DNA from: FEN-1297 sp046706945
Lineage (GTDB): Bacteria; Bacteroidota; Ignavibacteria; Ignavibacteriales; Ignavibacteriaceae
Assembly: GCA_046706945.1 (NCBI GenBank)
Contig: JBJKOY010000364.1
Span: forward strand, 1 to 19,660
Length of the DNA stretch: 19,660 nucleotides
Direction of reading: 5' to 3'
The notes beneath the pieces are model-generated. The model saw nothing but the letters and a program-made list of their open reading frames with translations, did not search any database and was not told the DNA's origin. Of this stretch, positions 1-8,165 are shown one piece after another; within the stretch, counting starts at the first letter, position 1; each line of letters opens with the position of its first letter. A program made the translations under genes and the position numbers.

Positions 1-1
1 G

Positions 2-2239
2 AACGGCAGGAAGTTAGCCGGGTCGGACAGCGTATTCGGAGTTTACAGGAGGTTTGATTTTAACGTAACCTGTATTGTAAAGTTCGACGGTAAAAATGTT
101 CTGGCAGTAAAGGTTTATCCTCCGGAATGGAGCGAGCCCACCGTCGGCTTTGTCGATTGGAACCCGCGTTCCCCGGACGACAACATGGGTTTATGGAGGG
201 ACGTAAGCATAAAAACTTGCGGAGACCTTTCTCTGAATTTCCCTTTCGTAAAAAGTAAGATTGATCTTAAGACTTTTAAAAAAGCAGGACTGACAGTCTC
301 CGCGGAAATAAAAAACATTTCGGGTAAAGAGCTGCCGGCTTTGCTGGAGGGAGAGATCGGGAATATTAAATTTTCGAAAGAAGTCAGGCTTGCGCCGGGA
401 GAAAACAAGACCGTCGAATTCACTCCGGAAGATTACCCGCAATTGATTATAAAGGATCCGCATCTATGGTGGACAAACGACCTCGGCGGTCCCTATCTTT
501 ATAAACTGAAGCTTCAACTTAAAAGCGGCAAGATGCTGTCTGACCTGGATGAAACCAGTTTCGGGGTACGCGAGGTATCCGGCTACATAAATAAAGAAGG
601 CTGCAGGGGGTTTAAGCTTAACGGCAGGAAAATACTAATACGCGGGGGAGGATGGGCGGACGATATATTTCTGAAATACGATCATAAAAAACTTGCCTCA
701 CAAATAGCTTATGTTAAACATATGGGATTAAACGCAATTAGGTTCGAGGGATTCTGGGGAAACAACCAGGATATCTATGACCTCTGCGATCAAAACGGGA
801 TATTAATTATGGCCGGTTTCAGCTGTCAGTGGGAATGGTCAGATTATATCGGTCAAACCGCCGACGAATACGGCGCGATTAAAACCCCCCATGATATTAA
901 ACTTGTTTCCGAATACTGGCGGGACGAGATCAAGTGGCTTAGAAACCACCCCAGCATACTGGTCTGGCTATACGGGAGCGATAAATTTCCCCGCCCGGAA
1001 CTTGAACGTAAACTGCTTGATATACTGAAAGATGACGATCCCACCCGGCCTTCCCTTGCTTCTGCGGCAGGTATAAAAAGCAGTATTTCCGGTCCGTCTG
1101 CCGTTAAGATGAACGGTCCTTACGATTACGAACCGCCGATGTACTGGCTGACGGATACTTCTTACGGCGGGGCTTTCGGATTTAATACTGAAACCGGCCC
1201 GGGCCCGCAGATCCCTCCCGTGGAAAGCATAAAAAAAATGATACCCGCGGACGATCTTTGGCCTATCAACGCGGTATGGGACTATCATTGCGGAAGACAT
1301 GAATTCGGGAATCTTATTGTATACAACAAGGCTCTCGATAACCACTACGGCAAACCCGGCAGCCTAAAAGAATACGACACAAAAGCCCAGCTCCAGAATT
1401 ACGATGCGATGAGGGCGATGTTTGAAGCTTTCACAATAAATAAACCCGCCGCTACCGGCATTATTCAGTGGATGCTTAATTCGGCCTGGCCGGAATTCTA
1501 CTGGCAGCTTTACGATTATTATTTAATGCCCAACGGGGCCTTCTACGGGGCAATGAAAGCTAACGAGCCGGTTCACATAGCCTACAATTATTCCGACGGC
1601 GGTATCGTTGCGGTGAACAATACATACCGGGAATACAGCAACCTTACCGCGGACGTCAGAGTTTTAAGATTCGATTTATCCGAAGCATATTCGTTTAAGA
1701 AAAAGATCGATCTTAAGCCCTACCTTGACAAGTCTGTAACGGTTATTCCGGGAACCGCTGATTTATCGAAAACCTACTTCCTTGTCCTTGAACTAAAAAA
1801 CGAAAAGGGAGAAATTATCAGCCGCAATTTTTACTGCCTATCTACAAAGCGCGACGAGCTCAACACCGCCGGGACTAAATGGTTCTATACGCCGATAAAA
1901 CAGTACGCCGATTTTACGGAGCTGAATAAACTTAAGGAAGTAAAACTCGATGTTGTGCCGGGACTTAAAATCCACGGTAAAAATTCGATTGCCGAAGTTG
2001 AAGTTTCAAACAACTCTTCTAACCTGGCATTCCAGATCCGGCTGGCCGTTAAAAAAGGGAAAGAAGGCCGGGATGTTCTCCCGGTATTTTGGGACGATAA
2101 CTACTTCTCCCTTCTGCCAGGCGAAAGGCGAACCGTTAAATGCCGCTTTTCGACCGCCGGCTTAGATGGCAGGAGACCTTATCTAAAAGTTTCCGGCTGG
2201 AATATATTAGGACAAAACTTGAGAATAAAAAGAGAATAA
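2..2239 (+). CDS. Glycoside hydrolase family 2, exo-beta-D-glucosaminidase-like (5' partial)
   Basis: This frame is open from the window edge to the TAA at 2237-2239 (745 codons), so the true start lies upstream. The first visible residues include VDWNPRSPDDNMGLWRDV, a signature of the GH2 subgroup around exo-beta-D-glucosaminidase (CsxA), which removes non-reducing-end glucosamine from chitosan oligosaccharides. The order is the end of the N-terminal jelly-roll, an Ig-like domain (about 240-580), a TIM barrel (about 620-1600) and C-terminal Ig-like domains. The usual GH2 Asn-Glu acid/base pair is replaced by Gly-Ser-Asp (Asp codon at 980-982), as known for CsxA. The nucleophile is probably the Glu at 1190-1192 in FNTETGPG. 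QWMLNSAWP at about 1467-1493 is also family-typical. Related mannosidase-type GH2 enzymes share much of this layout, so the substrate is an inference. The gene converges on 2283-3986. Confidence 0.9.
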   Translation, partial: NGRKLAGSDSVFGVYRRFDFNVTCIVKFDGKNVLAVKVYPPEWSEPTVGFVDWNPRSPDDNMGLWRDVSIKTCGDLSLNFPFVKSKIDLKTFKKAGLTVSAEIKNISGKELPALLEGEIGNIKFSKEVRLAPGENKTVEFTPEDYPQLIIKDPHLWWTNDLGGPYLYKLKLQLKSGKMLSDLDETSFGVREVSGYINKEGCRGFKLNGRKILIRGGGWADDIFLKYDHKKLASQIAYVKHMGLNAIRFEGFWGNNQDIYDLCDQNGILIMAGFSCQWEWSDYIGQTADEYGAIKTPHDIKLVSEYWRDEIKWLRNHPSILVWLYGSDKFPRPELERKLLDILKDDDPTRPSLASAAGIKSSISGPSAVKMNGPYDYEPPMYWLTDTSYGGAFGFNTETGPGPQIPPVESIKKMIPADDLWPINAVWDYHCGRHEFGNLIVYNKALDNHYGKPGSLKEYDTKAQLQNYDAMRAMFEAFTINKPAATGIIQWMLNSAWPEFYWQLYDYYLMPNGAFYGAMKANEPVHIAYNYSDGGIVAVNNTYREYSNLTADVRVLRFDLSEAYSFKKKIDLKPYLDKSVTVIPGTADLSKTYFLVLELKNEKGEIISRNFYCLSTKRDELNTAGTKWFYTPIKQYADFTELNKLKEVKLDVVPGLKIHGKNSIAEVEVSNNSSNLAFQIRLAVKKGKEGRDVLPVFWDDNYFSLLPGERRTVKCRFSTAGLDGRRPYLKVSGWNILGQNLRIKRE

Positions 2240-2268
2240 CACACAAATTATAAGATATAATTATTCTC
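2232..2268. terminator. AT-rich hairpin between converging genes
   Basis: A perfect inner stem AATTATA/TATAATT with an AGA loop (2246-2262) is flanked by GAGAAT (2232-2237) and ATTCTC (2263-2268), which can pair around a one-sided bulge. It overlaps the stop codon of the GH2 gene and ends 15 bases from the stop of the opposing gene. It could act as a two-way terminator, but the stem has few GC pairs and no clear U-tract. Confidence 0.3.
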
Positions 2269-2282
2269 CCGGAACGAAAAAA

Positions 2283-3986
2283 TTAATTATTCTTCTCTGC
2301 GGCACAAGTCTCCGGCTTTTCGGCTAATAAATTTGTTAAACGGTTAAACAGCACTTCTGCTATTAAATCATGATATTTTTCCGATGCGTGGATACCGTCG
2401 TTTTGGAAGTATTGCCGGGTATTCCGGGAATGAATGCTTAAGTTTTCTAAATACGCTATTCCCCGAATTGCAAACATATTTTGTAAATAATCGTTTAATA
2501 GTCCGCATAATTTTTTTGCGTACGGCGTGTTGTTCCTGAACCCTATTCCGAGAACAAGCAGTTTGATATCTGTTCTTTTACAATACGCAGCTATGTCCAG
2601 CGTTAGTTCATAATATTTTTCGAACGCATATTTTAGGTTCCCTGAATAACGCCCGATAAAGTAATTTAAATCGATGAGTAATTTGCGAAAGCCGGTTTCT
2701 TCTTTTGATTCATTATAGACTATCCCTTTTTCGAATTTCGAACTGTCGTATTTTTCCGAGTTTGACATTTTCAAAGAATTGAAATTCAGGGACGATTTCA
2801 ATTCACCGTTATTGTTCAAATACCTATAAAATACTTTTACCAGTCGAAGAAAAGGCTCCGGTCTGATGTGAAAAACAAGAATGTCGACCGTGTCGGATTG
2901 ATGATAAGTTTTAATTTTATTTAAACAATTATTAAACAGTTCGTAACGAATGATGTTAATATTAAGGTCAAAATCGTATTCGCTTTCAATTCTTCGCTTT
3001 AGTTTTTGATGAAACAAATCTTCAAACAGGATATCGTTCTGCACCGGGAAGCATCCGCCGACAAAGGTCATATTTATACTTTTTGTTTTCTTCGCAACGG
3101 AGTAATTCTTAGCGGCCGTAAATTCGTGGGGAGAAATTAGAATGCTGTTTTCCCCGGATATAGAAAAAGTCTTAGTTTTCTTATTTTTCCCGTAGTTCTC
3201 AACAATGCGTTTTTCATAATTATCCGGTACCCTTAAATCCAGCCTGTGTCTTATTAATTTATTAAAAGGAATATGATCGCCGGCCGGATCGAAATGATTA
3301 ATTAATTCGCATTGCCTTTTGTTCAGCGCAGTCTGCCCGGCCCCGGGTCCGAAAATATTATAAAGGTTATGCAGCATCGACCCGAAGAACGAATAATTTT
3401 CCAATTCCAGGTAAGGAGAGTTCAGAATATTAAGATTTTTCGGGGCTGCCGCGGAAAATATTTTTTTTATCCATTTCCAATATTCGATGCTGTTTTGATG
3501 AAAGAACGGAAATGCATTGATGTCCAAATTATAATCGCAATGACCGAATCCCAGCCTTTCTATTTTAGGAGGCAGTAAATCGACAATTGCCTCTATATTA
3601 GTCATAGCTTTTTTGGATTCGATTATCGGGATTAATTCATCATATGTTATATTTTTCGCCGCCAAAAGATTTCCGATTTTTTCTATCTCTTCTCCTGATT
3701 CTATTTTAGGCAATAATATCGTGTTTATAAATTTATTCGATATTGCTTCCAGGTCCTTGTTGAATTCCGATGCCTCGCCGTTGATTCTTAGTCCGATTTT
3801 AATAGACGGGATTTCGGGTATGATATCCGTAATAATATTCTTAAAGCAGCTGCGGTAATATCCTTTATCCGATGTTTTAATACTATCCTCAAAATCAAAA
3901 CAAAGGACAGCCTGCCGCTCTGCATATTTTTTTATATGCTCGACGTTTGTCAGATTGTTGTAGTTAATAAATTGATATGCCTTCAT
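2283..3986 (-). CDS. Two-domain protein: CitE/HpcH-type lyase fused to an SGNH-hydrolase-like domain
   Basis: A 567-residue protein. Residues 1-235 look like the CitE/HpcH-HpaI (citrate lyase beta / CoA-ester lyase) TIM-barrel family: FDFED at 30-34 (family LDLEDAV), Arg67 in LRING, LLPKIES at 91-97, Glu123 in IIES, and GHCDYNLD at 148-155, matching the family's metal-binding Asp region. Residues 305-550 look like an SGNH/GDSL hydrolase: a strand then Gly310-Gly311-Cys312 where GDS is expected, a middle HIRPEP segment, and Asp530-Gly-Ile-His533 fitting the catalytic DxxH. No signal peptide is seen, so it is probably cytoplasmic. The region is visibly AT-richer than the flanking enzyme genes, a possible sign of transfer. 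No good Shine-Dalgarno sequence precedes the ATG. Domain calls are by motif. The joint function is unknown; modification of a surface polysaccharide or small acyl substrate is only a guess. Confidence 0.75.
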   Translation of the reverse strand: MKAYQFINYNNLTNVEHIKKYAERQAVLCFDFEDSIKTSDKGYYRSCFKNIITDIIPEIPSIKIGLRINGEASEFNKDLEAISNKFINTILLPKIESGEEIEKIGNLLAAKNITYDELIPIIESKKAMTNIEAIVDLLPPKIERLGFGHCDYNLDINAFPFFHQNSIEYWKWIKKIFSAAAPKNLNILNSPYLELENYSFFGSMLHNLYNIFGPGAGQTALNKRQCELINHFDPAGDHIPFNKLIRHRLDLRVPDNYEKRIVENYGKNKKTKTFSISGENSILISPHEFTAAKNYSVAKKTKSINMTFVGGCFPVQNDILFEDLFHQKLKRRIESEYDFDLNINIIRYELFNNCLNKIKTYHQSDTVDILVFHIRPEPFLRLVKVFYRYLNNNGELKSSLNFNSLKMSNSEKYDSSKFEKGIVYNESKEETGFRKLLIDLNYFIGRYSGNLKYAFEKYYELTLDIAAYCKRTDIKLLVLGIGFRNNTPYAKKLCGLLNDYLQNMFAIRGIAYLENLSIHSRNTRQYFQNDGIHASEKYHDLIAEVLFNRLTNLLAEKPETCAAEKNN

Positions 3987-4074
3987 TTCAACGGATAGCC
4001 TGAAATATTAATTGCTTATTATATTTTAACTTTCCCCGCGGCAAAATCCTTTCATGGGATTTAATTTATACATA

Positions 4075-4101
4075 TTATAAAAGGAGCGGAATTTATCCGC
4101 T
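4075..4101 (-). terminator. Putative terminator of the MBL-fold hydrolase gene
   Basis: On the minus strand the stem AGCGGA / TCCGCT (4096-4101 and 4085-4090) closes a five-base loop. It is followed by CC and a short TTTT-rich stretch, about 20 bases after the stop of the 4122-5009 gene. The stem is short and the U-tract is imperfect. Confidence 0.45.
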
Positions 4102-4121
4102 GCCGATTTATTTATTGCGCA

Positions 4122-5009
4122 TTATTTTTCTCGCGGGATTGTTTGTGTATTTAAATTTAAGCCGGCTTCAAGGCTTGATGCAAATGCCCTGGCAACAAGC
4201 GGATTAACCGCAGACGGAGGCAGGCCGAGCTTTTTCACAACCTTTTTACATAACTCCGCAATATCCTGCCGTTTACCAGAATTACCGGCTTCAATAACCG
4301 TATTATGTATCCGACGGAGGTAAGCAAGACTTTTTTCCATCCGTGCATCGATATCGGTTCGTCCTTTAACGGGAGGCTCCCAGGAAGAAAATAAATGTTC
4401 AATATTTTTTACCTGCCGGAGAGACCCGATTGACGAAAAGCAGGCGTAAATGTCTTCATAAATCGGGAGATCGCCCGGATAAATCAATGCGTCCGCGGTA
4501 AACAAGCAATGCTCGTCTTCATACAAAAGAGAAACAGAGCCTTTCGAATGGCCGGGAGTATGAATTACTTTTAATATTATGTCTTTCTCTAATTCTAAAA
4601 TCTCGCCGTCTTCAATAAGGCGGTCGACCTTTACCGGGCCTTCAACCAGGTCATGGAATCCCGGGACGGGTCTTTCTTTAAATTGTTTTTCGGTGTCTTC
4701 TATCCAGTACCTTTCGCTTTTATGGGCATAAATTGTACAGCCCGTCCGGGACTTTAAGTTTTTAGCCGAACCGATATGGTCGGGGTGCGAATGGGTAAGA
4801 ATCAAATCGGAAATTTCTTCCGGTCCCCTGTTCTGATTTTTTATGTATTCCCGAATAATTAATTCGGCGCCTGCAGTGCCGCTGTCGATCAAATGGATTT
4901 TGTCCCCGAAAACCAGATAAACGTAAGCGAATCGGTCAAGGGATAATTCAGGAGAAACCGGGACTTTAAATTGGATTTTTAAGGCATGTATATGTTCCGT
5001 AATTTTCAT
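4122..5009 (-). CDS. Metallo-beta-lactamase-fold hydrolase
   Basis: A 295-residue MBL-fold protein, probably a metal-dependent cytoplasmic hydrolase. Visible motifs are LIDSGTAGAE (40-49), the zinc-binding HSHPDH (His73, His75, Asp77, His78) in LILTHSHPDH, TPGHSKGSVS (His154) and TADALI (Asp173). The last canonical ligand, normally a His in a GHG motif, is not obvious: the matching place reads FSSWEPPVKG (207-216). That points to a subgroup with altered or reduced metal binding. The C-terminal 80 residues are probably helical. The start is supported by GGAG seven bases before the ATG. The substrate (thioester, lactone, phosphodiester or other) cannot be told. It is read in the same direction as the downstream lyase-SGNH gene, 135 bases away and beyond a putative terminator, so shared transcription is doubtful. 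Confidence 0.85.
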   Translation of the reverse strand: MKITEHIHALKIQFKVPVSPELSLDRFAYVYLVFGDKIHLIDSGTAGAELIIREYIKNQNRGPEEISDLILTHSHPDHIGSAKNLKSRTGCTIYAHKSERYWIEDTEKQFKERPVPGFHDLVEGPVKVDRLIEDGEILELEKDIILKVIHTPGHSKGSVSLLYEDEHCLFTADALIYPGDLPIYEDIYACFSSIGSLRQVKNIEHLFSSWEPPVKGRTDIDARMEKSLAYLRRIHNTVIEAGNSGKRQDIAELCKKVVKKLGLPPSAVNPLVARAFASSLEAGLNLNTQTIPREK

Positions 5010-5139
5010 TTATTTCTCCGAAATCTGCCGCCGCAAATTGCCCTACCGGACTCTCTTAAATTCGTTTATTAAACTATGTAAAATAGAGGTTTTTTTAAAG
5101 TCATTTTTCAGAACAACATGAATAAATATTTATCTTTTT

Positions 5140-5394
5140 TCAAAGCCGCTCTTCAATTTTTTGAAGTACATCCGTTCCTTGCAGTTCGGCTTCGCGTGCC
5201 GTTTTGAGTAAATAAATCGCACGCTGAATTTTCTTTTTATCTTTAACGCTGACATCGTATTCCGTTTCGGAAGAAACATTCAGATAAGGAAATATCCGTG
5301 ATAATTCTGAAAAACAATCGGCAACAACACTGTAGCGTTCTATCGCACTATCAAATAGCTTATCAAATTCAGGAGATATTCGCCTTTCTGATTT
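5140..5394 (-). pseudogene. C-terminal remnant of an unidentified helical protein
   Basis: An open frame of about 84 codons ends at the TGA at 5140-5142 and has no in-frame ATG. The translation is protein-like, not random: it contains SPEFDKLFDSAIERYS, FSELSRIFPYLN, a lysine-rich KDKKK stretch and LLKTAREAELQG, all suggesting amphipathic helices. The frame opens inside the end of the neighbouring alpha/beta hydrolase remnant (5369-5677), in a different frame. It is therefore best read as the tail of a gene whose front was lost. The family is not recognised. Confidence 0.5.
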
Positions 5395-5677
5395 TCAGAT
5401 AATTAAAGCCCGCAATTACGTCAAATGCAAAATCTTCAATAGTCGATTGAAAGTAATTCCCTTCCGATTTTCCCGTACCGCGGTCGTCAAATCGAAGTAC
5501 CGCAATTCCGCATCTTGTTAAATAATCGGCAAGGACATAAAACGGTCGCTGTCCGAATGCCGCTTCATCTCTGTCCTGTGGTCCGGAACCTGAAATTAAT
5601 ATTGCCGCAGGGAACGGAGGTTTAGCAGCAGGCAGAGTTAATGTTCCGGTTATCTTAATCCTGCTCTTACTCTTAAT
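5369..5677 (-). pseudogene. Alpha/beta hydrolase fragment, truncated at both ends
   Basis: A 102-codon open stretch between a TAG (5678-5680) and a TGA (5369-5371) has no usable start. Its translation is plainly an alpha/beta hydrolase of the dienelactone-hydrolase/S9-like class: GTLTLPAAKPPFPAAILISG, GSGPQDRDE, FYVLADYLTRCGIAVLRF, FDDRGTGKSEG and IEDFAFDVIAGFNYLK. It stops just before the nucleophile elbow (GHSxGG in relatives), so the catalytic Ser, Asp and His are all missing. The downstream sequence is unrelated (see 5140-5394). It cannot encode an active enzyme and marks decay or deletion here. Confidence 0.7.
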
Positions 5678-5745
5678 CTAATTCGTTTTTTAATCAAGTT
5701 TATTACTTCTTCAAGATTCTTTCATTAATAAATACAATTTTGCCG

Positions 5746-5925
5746 TCAACCCATCCAAAATCCTTTGCGATGGGACACTCCGAGCACTTTTCTGCATTCG
5801 GGACAAAAATAAATAAATCTTTTTCCGAAGAGACTTTCCAGCAGACGGCACCATACACTCTTTAACTCTTTGCCGCAATGCGGACATATCGGATAAACGT
5901 CCTCTTTTTCCTGTACCGGCAACAT
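5746..5925 (-). CDS. Small zinc-ribbon protein (59 aa)
   Basis: A 59-residue frame starts at the ATG whose reverse complement is 5923-5925, with AAAGGAG nine bases upstream, and ends at TGA 5746-5748. It carries two CxxC knuckles 24 residues apart: Cys14-Pro-His-Cys17 in YPICPHCGKEL and Cys41-Pro-Glu-Cys44 in YFCPECRKVLGVSHRKGFWMG. This four-Cys arrangement would bind one zinc. The ending resembles that of small uncharacterised zinc-ribbon proteins in related bacteria, by memory only. A longer frame (5711-5944) overlaps it, but its translation is not protein-like. The gene sits upstream of two remnants on the same strand. Partner and role are unknown; such ribbons often bind nucleic acid or protein. 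Confidence 0.7.
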   Translation of the reverse strand: MLPVQEKEDVYPICPHCGKELKSVWCRLLESLFGKRFIYFCPECRKVLGVSHRKGFWMG

Positions 5926-6287
5926 GGGATAATACTCCTTTCATTTATTATTTCGGTATAATTATTTGGGTGCTCCATAAAGCAATGGGTGAGGAATGTT
6001 TCTTTTCTCTGTACCTTTGCCTTCCATCTGGCAGTAATACGTTGGGACTCACCATTCTTTATAATTACGGGATTTACTTAAATATTTAAAACCCTAATAT
6101 TTTAATTGCAGTATAAGAGGAATTTCAAAGTTAATTGAAAGGTTTGACGCTAATTCCAAAAAGTTAAATATTTTGACTCCCCGTAGTGGTAAAAATATAT
6201 AAGTATCGCAGTACGGCTATCGTCAATAATTCTTATCGTGTTTTTCAAAATTATGCAAAATTAATTCTTACTTCAATAAAAAAACCG

Positions 6288-6317
6288 TCAACAGGCGTAC
6301 TTACCGGGCCTTATAAT
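6288..6317 (+). promoter_or_regulatory. Possible sigma-70-like promoter
   Basis: TCAACA (6288-6293, four of six matches to TTGACA) is followed after 18 bases by a perfect TATAAT (6312-6317). It lies about 400 bases before the first propeller gene, in its direction. Bacteroidota often use a different -7 motif (TAnnTTTG), which I did not find cleanly, so this is weak. Confidence 0.22.
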
Positions 6318-6385
6318 ATTTGTAATTTGTGACACAGCCGATTGGCAGGAATCCGGTTTATTTTTACTTTCTTTTCGGAAGTTAG

Positions 6386-6401
6386 GTTATTTCCAAATAA
6401 C
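6386..6401. promoter_or_regulatory. Perfect palindrome, possible operator
   Basis: GTTATTT and AAATAAC are exact inverted copies separated by CC. The two-base gap is too tight for a stable RNA hairpin, so a dimeric DNA-binding protein site is more likely than a terminator. It lies in the gene-free region upstream of the array. It may be chance in AT-rich DNA. Confidence 0.2.
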
Positions 6402-6715
6402 TGTTTTAGAACTATTGTATTTCTCTTTCCCGATATTATGACTTAACAGACTTTTTAGCTTGTGTAAGCGGATTTAAAAATACATTTCCTCCGTTTAATC
6501 AGGGAATTTTTGTTTTTGGATATAATTGGCGTATCCATATATACGGAAGTCTCGAGAAAAAACAACCCTCCTAATACAAGAAAATTAACTTGTTAAAAAC
6601 ATTTTGAACTTAAGTCATCATGCATTTAGCTTTTCAGGCAATGACGCAGAATCAAATTACTGTATGGTGATTTAACATAAGAAAATAAATTTTTTAAAAT
6701 AGAAAGGAACTCTTA

Positions 6716-8140
6716 ATGAGAACTTTACATTTACAGACGTTTTTACTTTTTATTTTTATTTTATTATTGGGTGAAGCCCGGGCTCAGCGGATGGAAACGG
6801 GCGGAACGGTACCGGGTCGAATACTCGGAAACTCTACCGTGGACAGCACCCTTACTATCGTAGGAAAATGGGCAACAGTAGGAGAATGCCTATGTGTGGC
6901 CGATACAGGCAATTACATGCTTGTAAGCGACTTTGACGACAGTTTGAAAATGTTCGACATCAGCAATCCCGCATCCCCGGCGGAGGTGGATAAAATAGCC
7001 ACGGCGGTATGGATTACAAATATACTGATCTCGGGTCATTATGCATATGCAGCCGATGCGGTCGACAGCATTCACGTTTACGATATTTCCGACCCGACAG
7101 GTATTGCGGAAGTCGGAAGCGTGAATTTGCCGAACGCGAGCGGGATCAGCGACCTTGCGCTGGCCGGATCCACAATGTCTGCTTCGGCGGAAAGCGGTCT
7201 GTATGTTGTCAACGTATCCAATCCGAAAGCGCCTGTACTGATTGCTTATTCCCCGGGCTGGGATTACGGCTTAGGGGTAGCCGCCAACGGCGGAGTCTCT
7301 TATCTCGCTAACGGCAGAGGAGGTTTGATGATTTTCTCTGGGGAAAAATCGGGCGCCGCAACAATGGTAGGCCAGATCGGACAGAACCTTTCCTTCGGAT
7401 ACGTTACATCGGTGGGACTTAAATATCCTTATGCTTATGTAGTTGGAGACAACGGACTTTATGTGGTCGATGTGAGCGATCCGGCCAGTCCGGTCGAGGT
7501 AGGCAACGCTCCCCTCCTGTCGGTTCAAAACGGTCCAACCAACGGATCTGTTTATCCCGGTCCGAAATCGGGCAGGTACCGGCCTTCTCAAATTGCGGCG
7601 CTGCTCGGCGGCGTAATAGCATTCTCGGGGAATTACATGTTTATTTCCCGGGGAGCCCAGGGATTCGAAGTATTGGATATCAGCGATCCTACGGCGCCGC
7701 ATGAAGCCGCATCATTTGTCCCGGACTCAAACATAATTCCACAGGGAGTGGCATTATCTGATAAATATATACTTATACCTTACGTCAACAGCGTTACCGA
7801 TGCCGGAGGAGGTTTAATTCTGGGAACCGATTTTATTACCGGGATAAAGGACTACAATGAAGAGGGAAATACCCCGGGAAAATTTATTCTATCACAGAAC
7901 TATCCCGACCCTTTCAACCCTACAACGGTTATAACTTATCAATTGCCGGTAAACAGCTTTGTTTCTCTAAAAGTTTATGATATTACCGGGAAAGAGATAA
8001 TGACGCTGGTTAATGGAAGCCAAAACGCAGGGAATCATTCTGTAAGTTTCAACGGAAGCGGACTCGCCAGCGGAGTTTATTTCTATCGTATCACGGCCGG
8101 GATTTTTACTTCAACAAAGAAGATGGTTTTGCTTAAGTGA
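6716..8140 (+). CDS. T9SS-exported LVIVD-repeat beta-propeller protein
   Basis: A 474-residue secreted protein. Residues 1-23 are a signal peptide ending ARAQ. The middle holds LVIVD-like blades, each with a strand followed by a DISDP-type turn: LKMFDISNPASP, IHVYDISDPTG, LYVVNVSNPKAP, a degenerate GGLMIFSGEK, LYVVDVSDPASP and FEVLDISDPTAP. With the split blade formed by the first and last strands, this gives about seven blades. Residues 390-474 are a complete T9SS type A sorting domain from FILSQNYPDPFNP to KKMVLLK, with GVYFYR intact. The start is supported by AAAGGA seven bases before the ATG. It is the first gene of the array, 25 bases before the next. LVIVD proteins are surface or secreted proteins of unknown ligand, so binding or structural work outside the cell is inferred. 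Confidence 0.88.
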   Translation: MRTLHLQTFLLFIFILLLGEARAQRMETGGTVPGRILGNSTVDSTLTIVGKWATVGECLCVADTGNYMLVSDFDDSLKMFDISNPASPAEVDKIATAVWITNILISGHYAYAADAVDSIHVYDISDPTGIAEVGSVNLPNASGISDLALAGSTMSASAESGLYVVNVSNPKAPVLIAYSPGWDYGLGVAANGGVSYLANGRGGLMIFSGEKSGAATMVGQIGQNLSFGYVTSVGLKYPYAYVVGDNGLYVVDVSDPASPVEVGNAPLLSVQNGPTNGSVYPGPKSGRYRPSQIAALLGGVIAFSGNYMFISRGAQGFEVLDISDPTAPHEAASFVPDSNIIPQGVALSDKYILIPYVNSVTDAGGGLILGTDFITGIKDYNEEGNTPGKFILSQNYPDPFNPTTVITYQLPVNSFVSLKVYDITGKEIMTLVNGSQNAGNHSVSFNGSGLASGVYFYRITAGIFTSTKKMVLLK

Positions 8141-8165
8141 TTATTAGAATTAAGGAAGGACTAAA

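Larger units (their letters stand above)
5949..6715. other. AT-rich intergenic region before the propeller array
   Basis: About 770 bases between a divergent minus-strand gene and the first propeller gene. It is strongly AT-rich, and I see no convincing coding frame in either direction. It holds a possible promoter (6288-6317), a perfect palindrome GTTATTT-CC-AAATAAC (6386-6401) and a TATAAT at 6521-6526 without a good -35. It probably carries the control region of the array, or a long leader. Confidence 0.5.

Noticed and set aside
5711..5944. A 77-codon minus-strand frame
   Set aside because: It is not protein-like (Ser/Arg-rich, no motif) and overlaps the zinc-ribbon gene, whose frame has CxxC pairs and a good ribosome-binding site.
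7009..7702. Alternative frames on both strands inside the LVIVD gene
   Set aside because: They are rich in Arg and Cys without domains and lie fully inside a well-supported gene, so they are shadows of its GC-rich codons.
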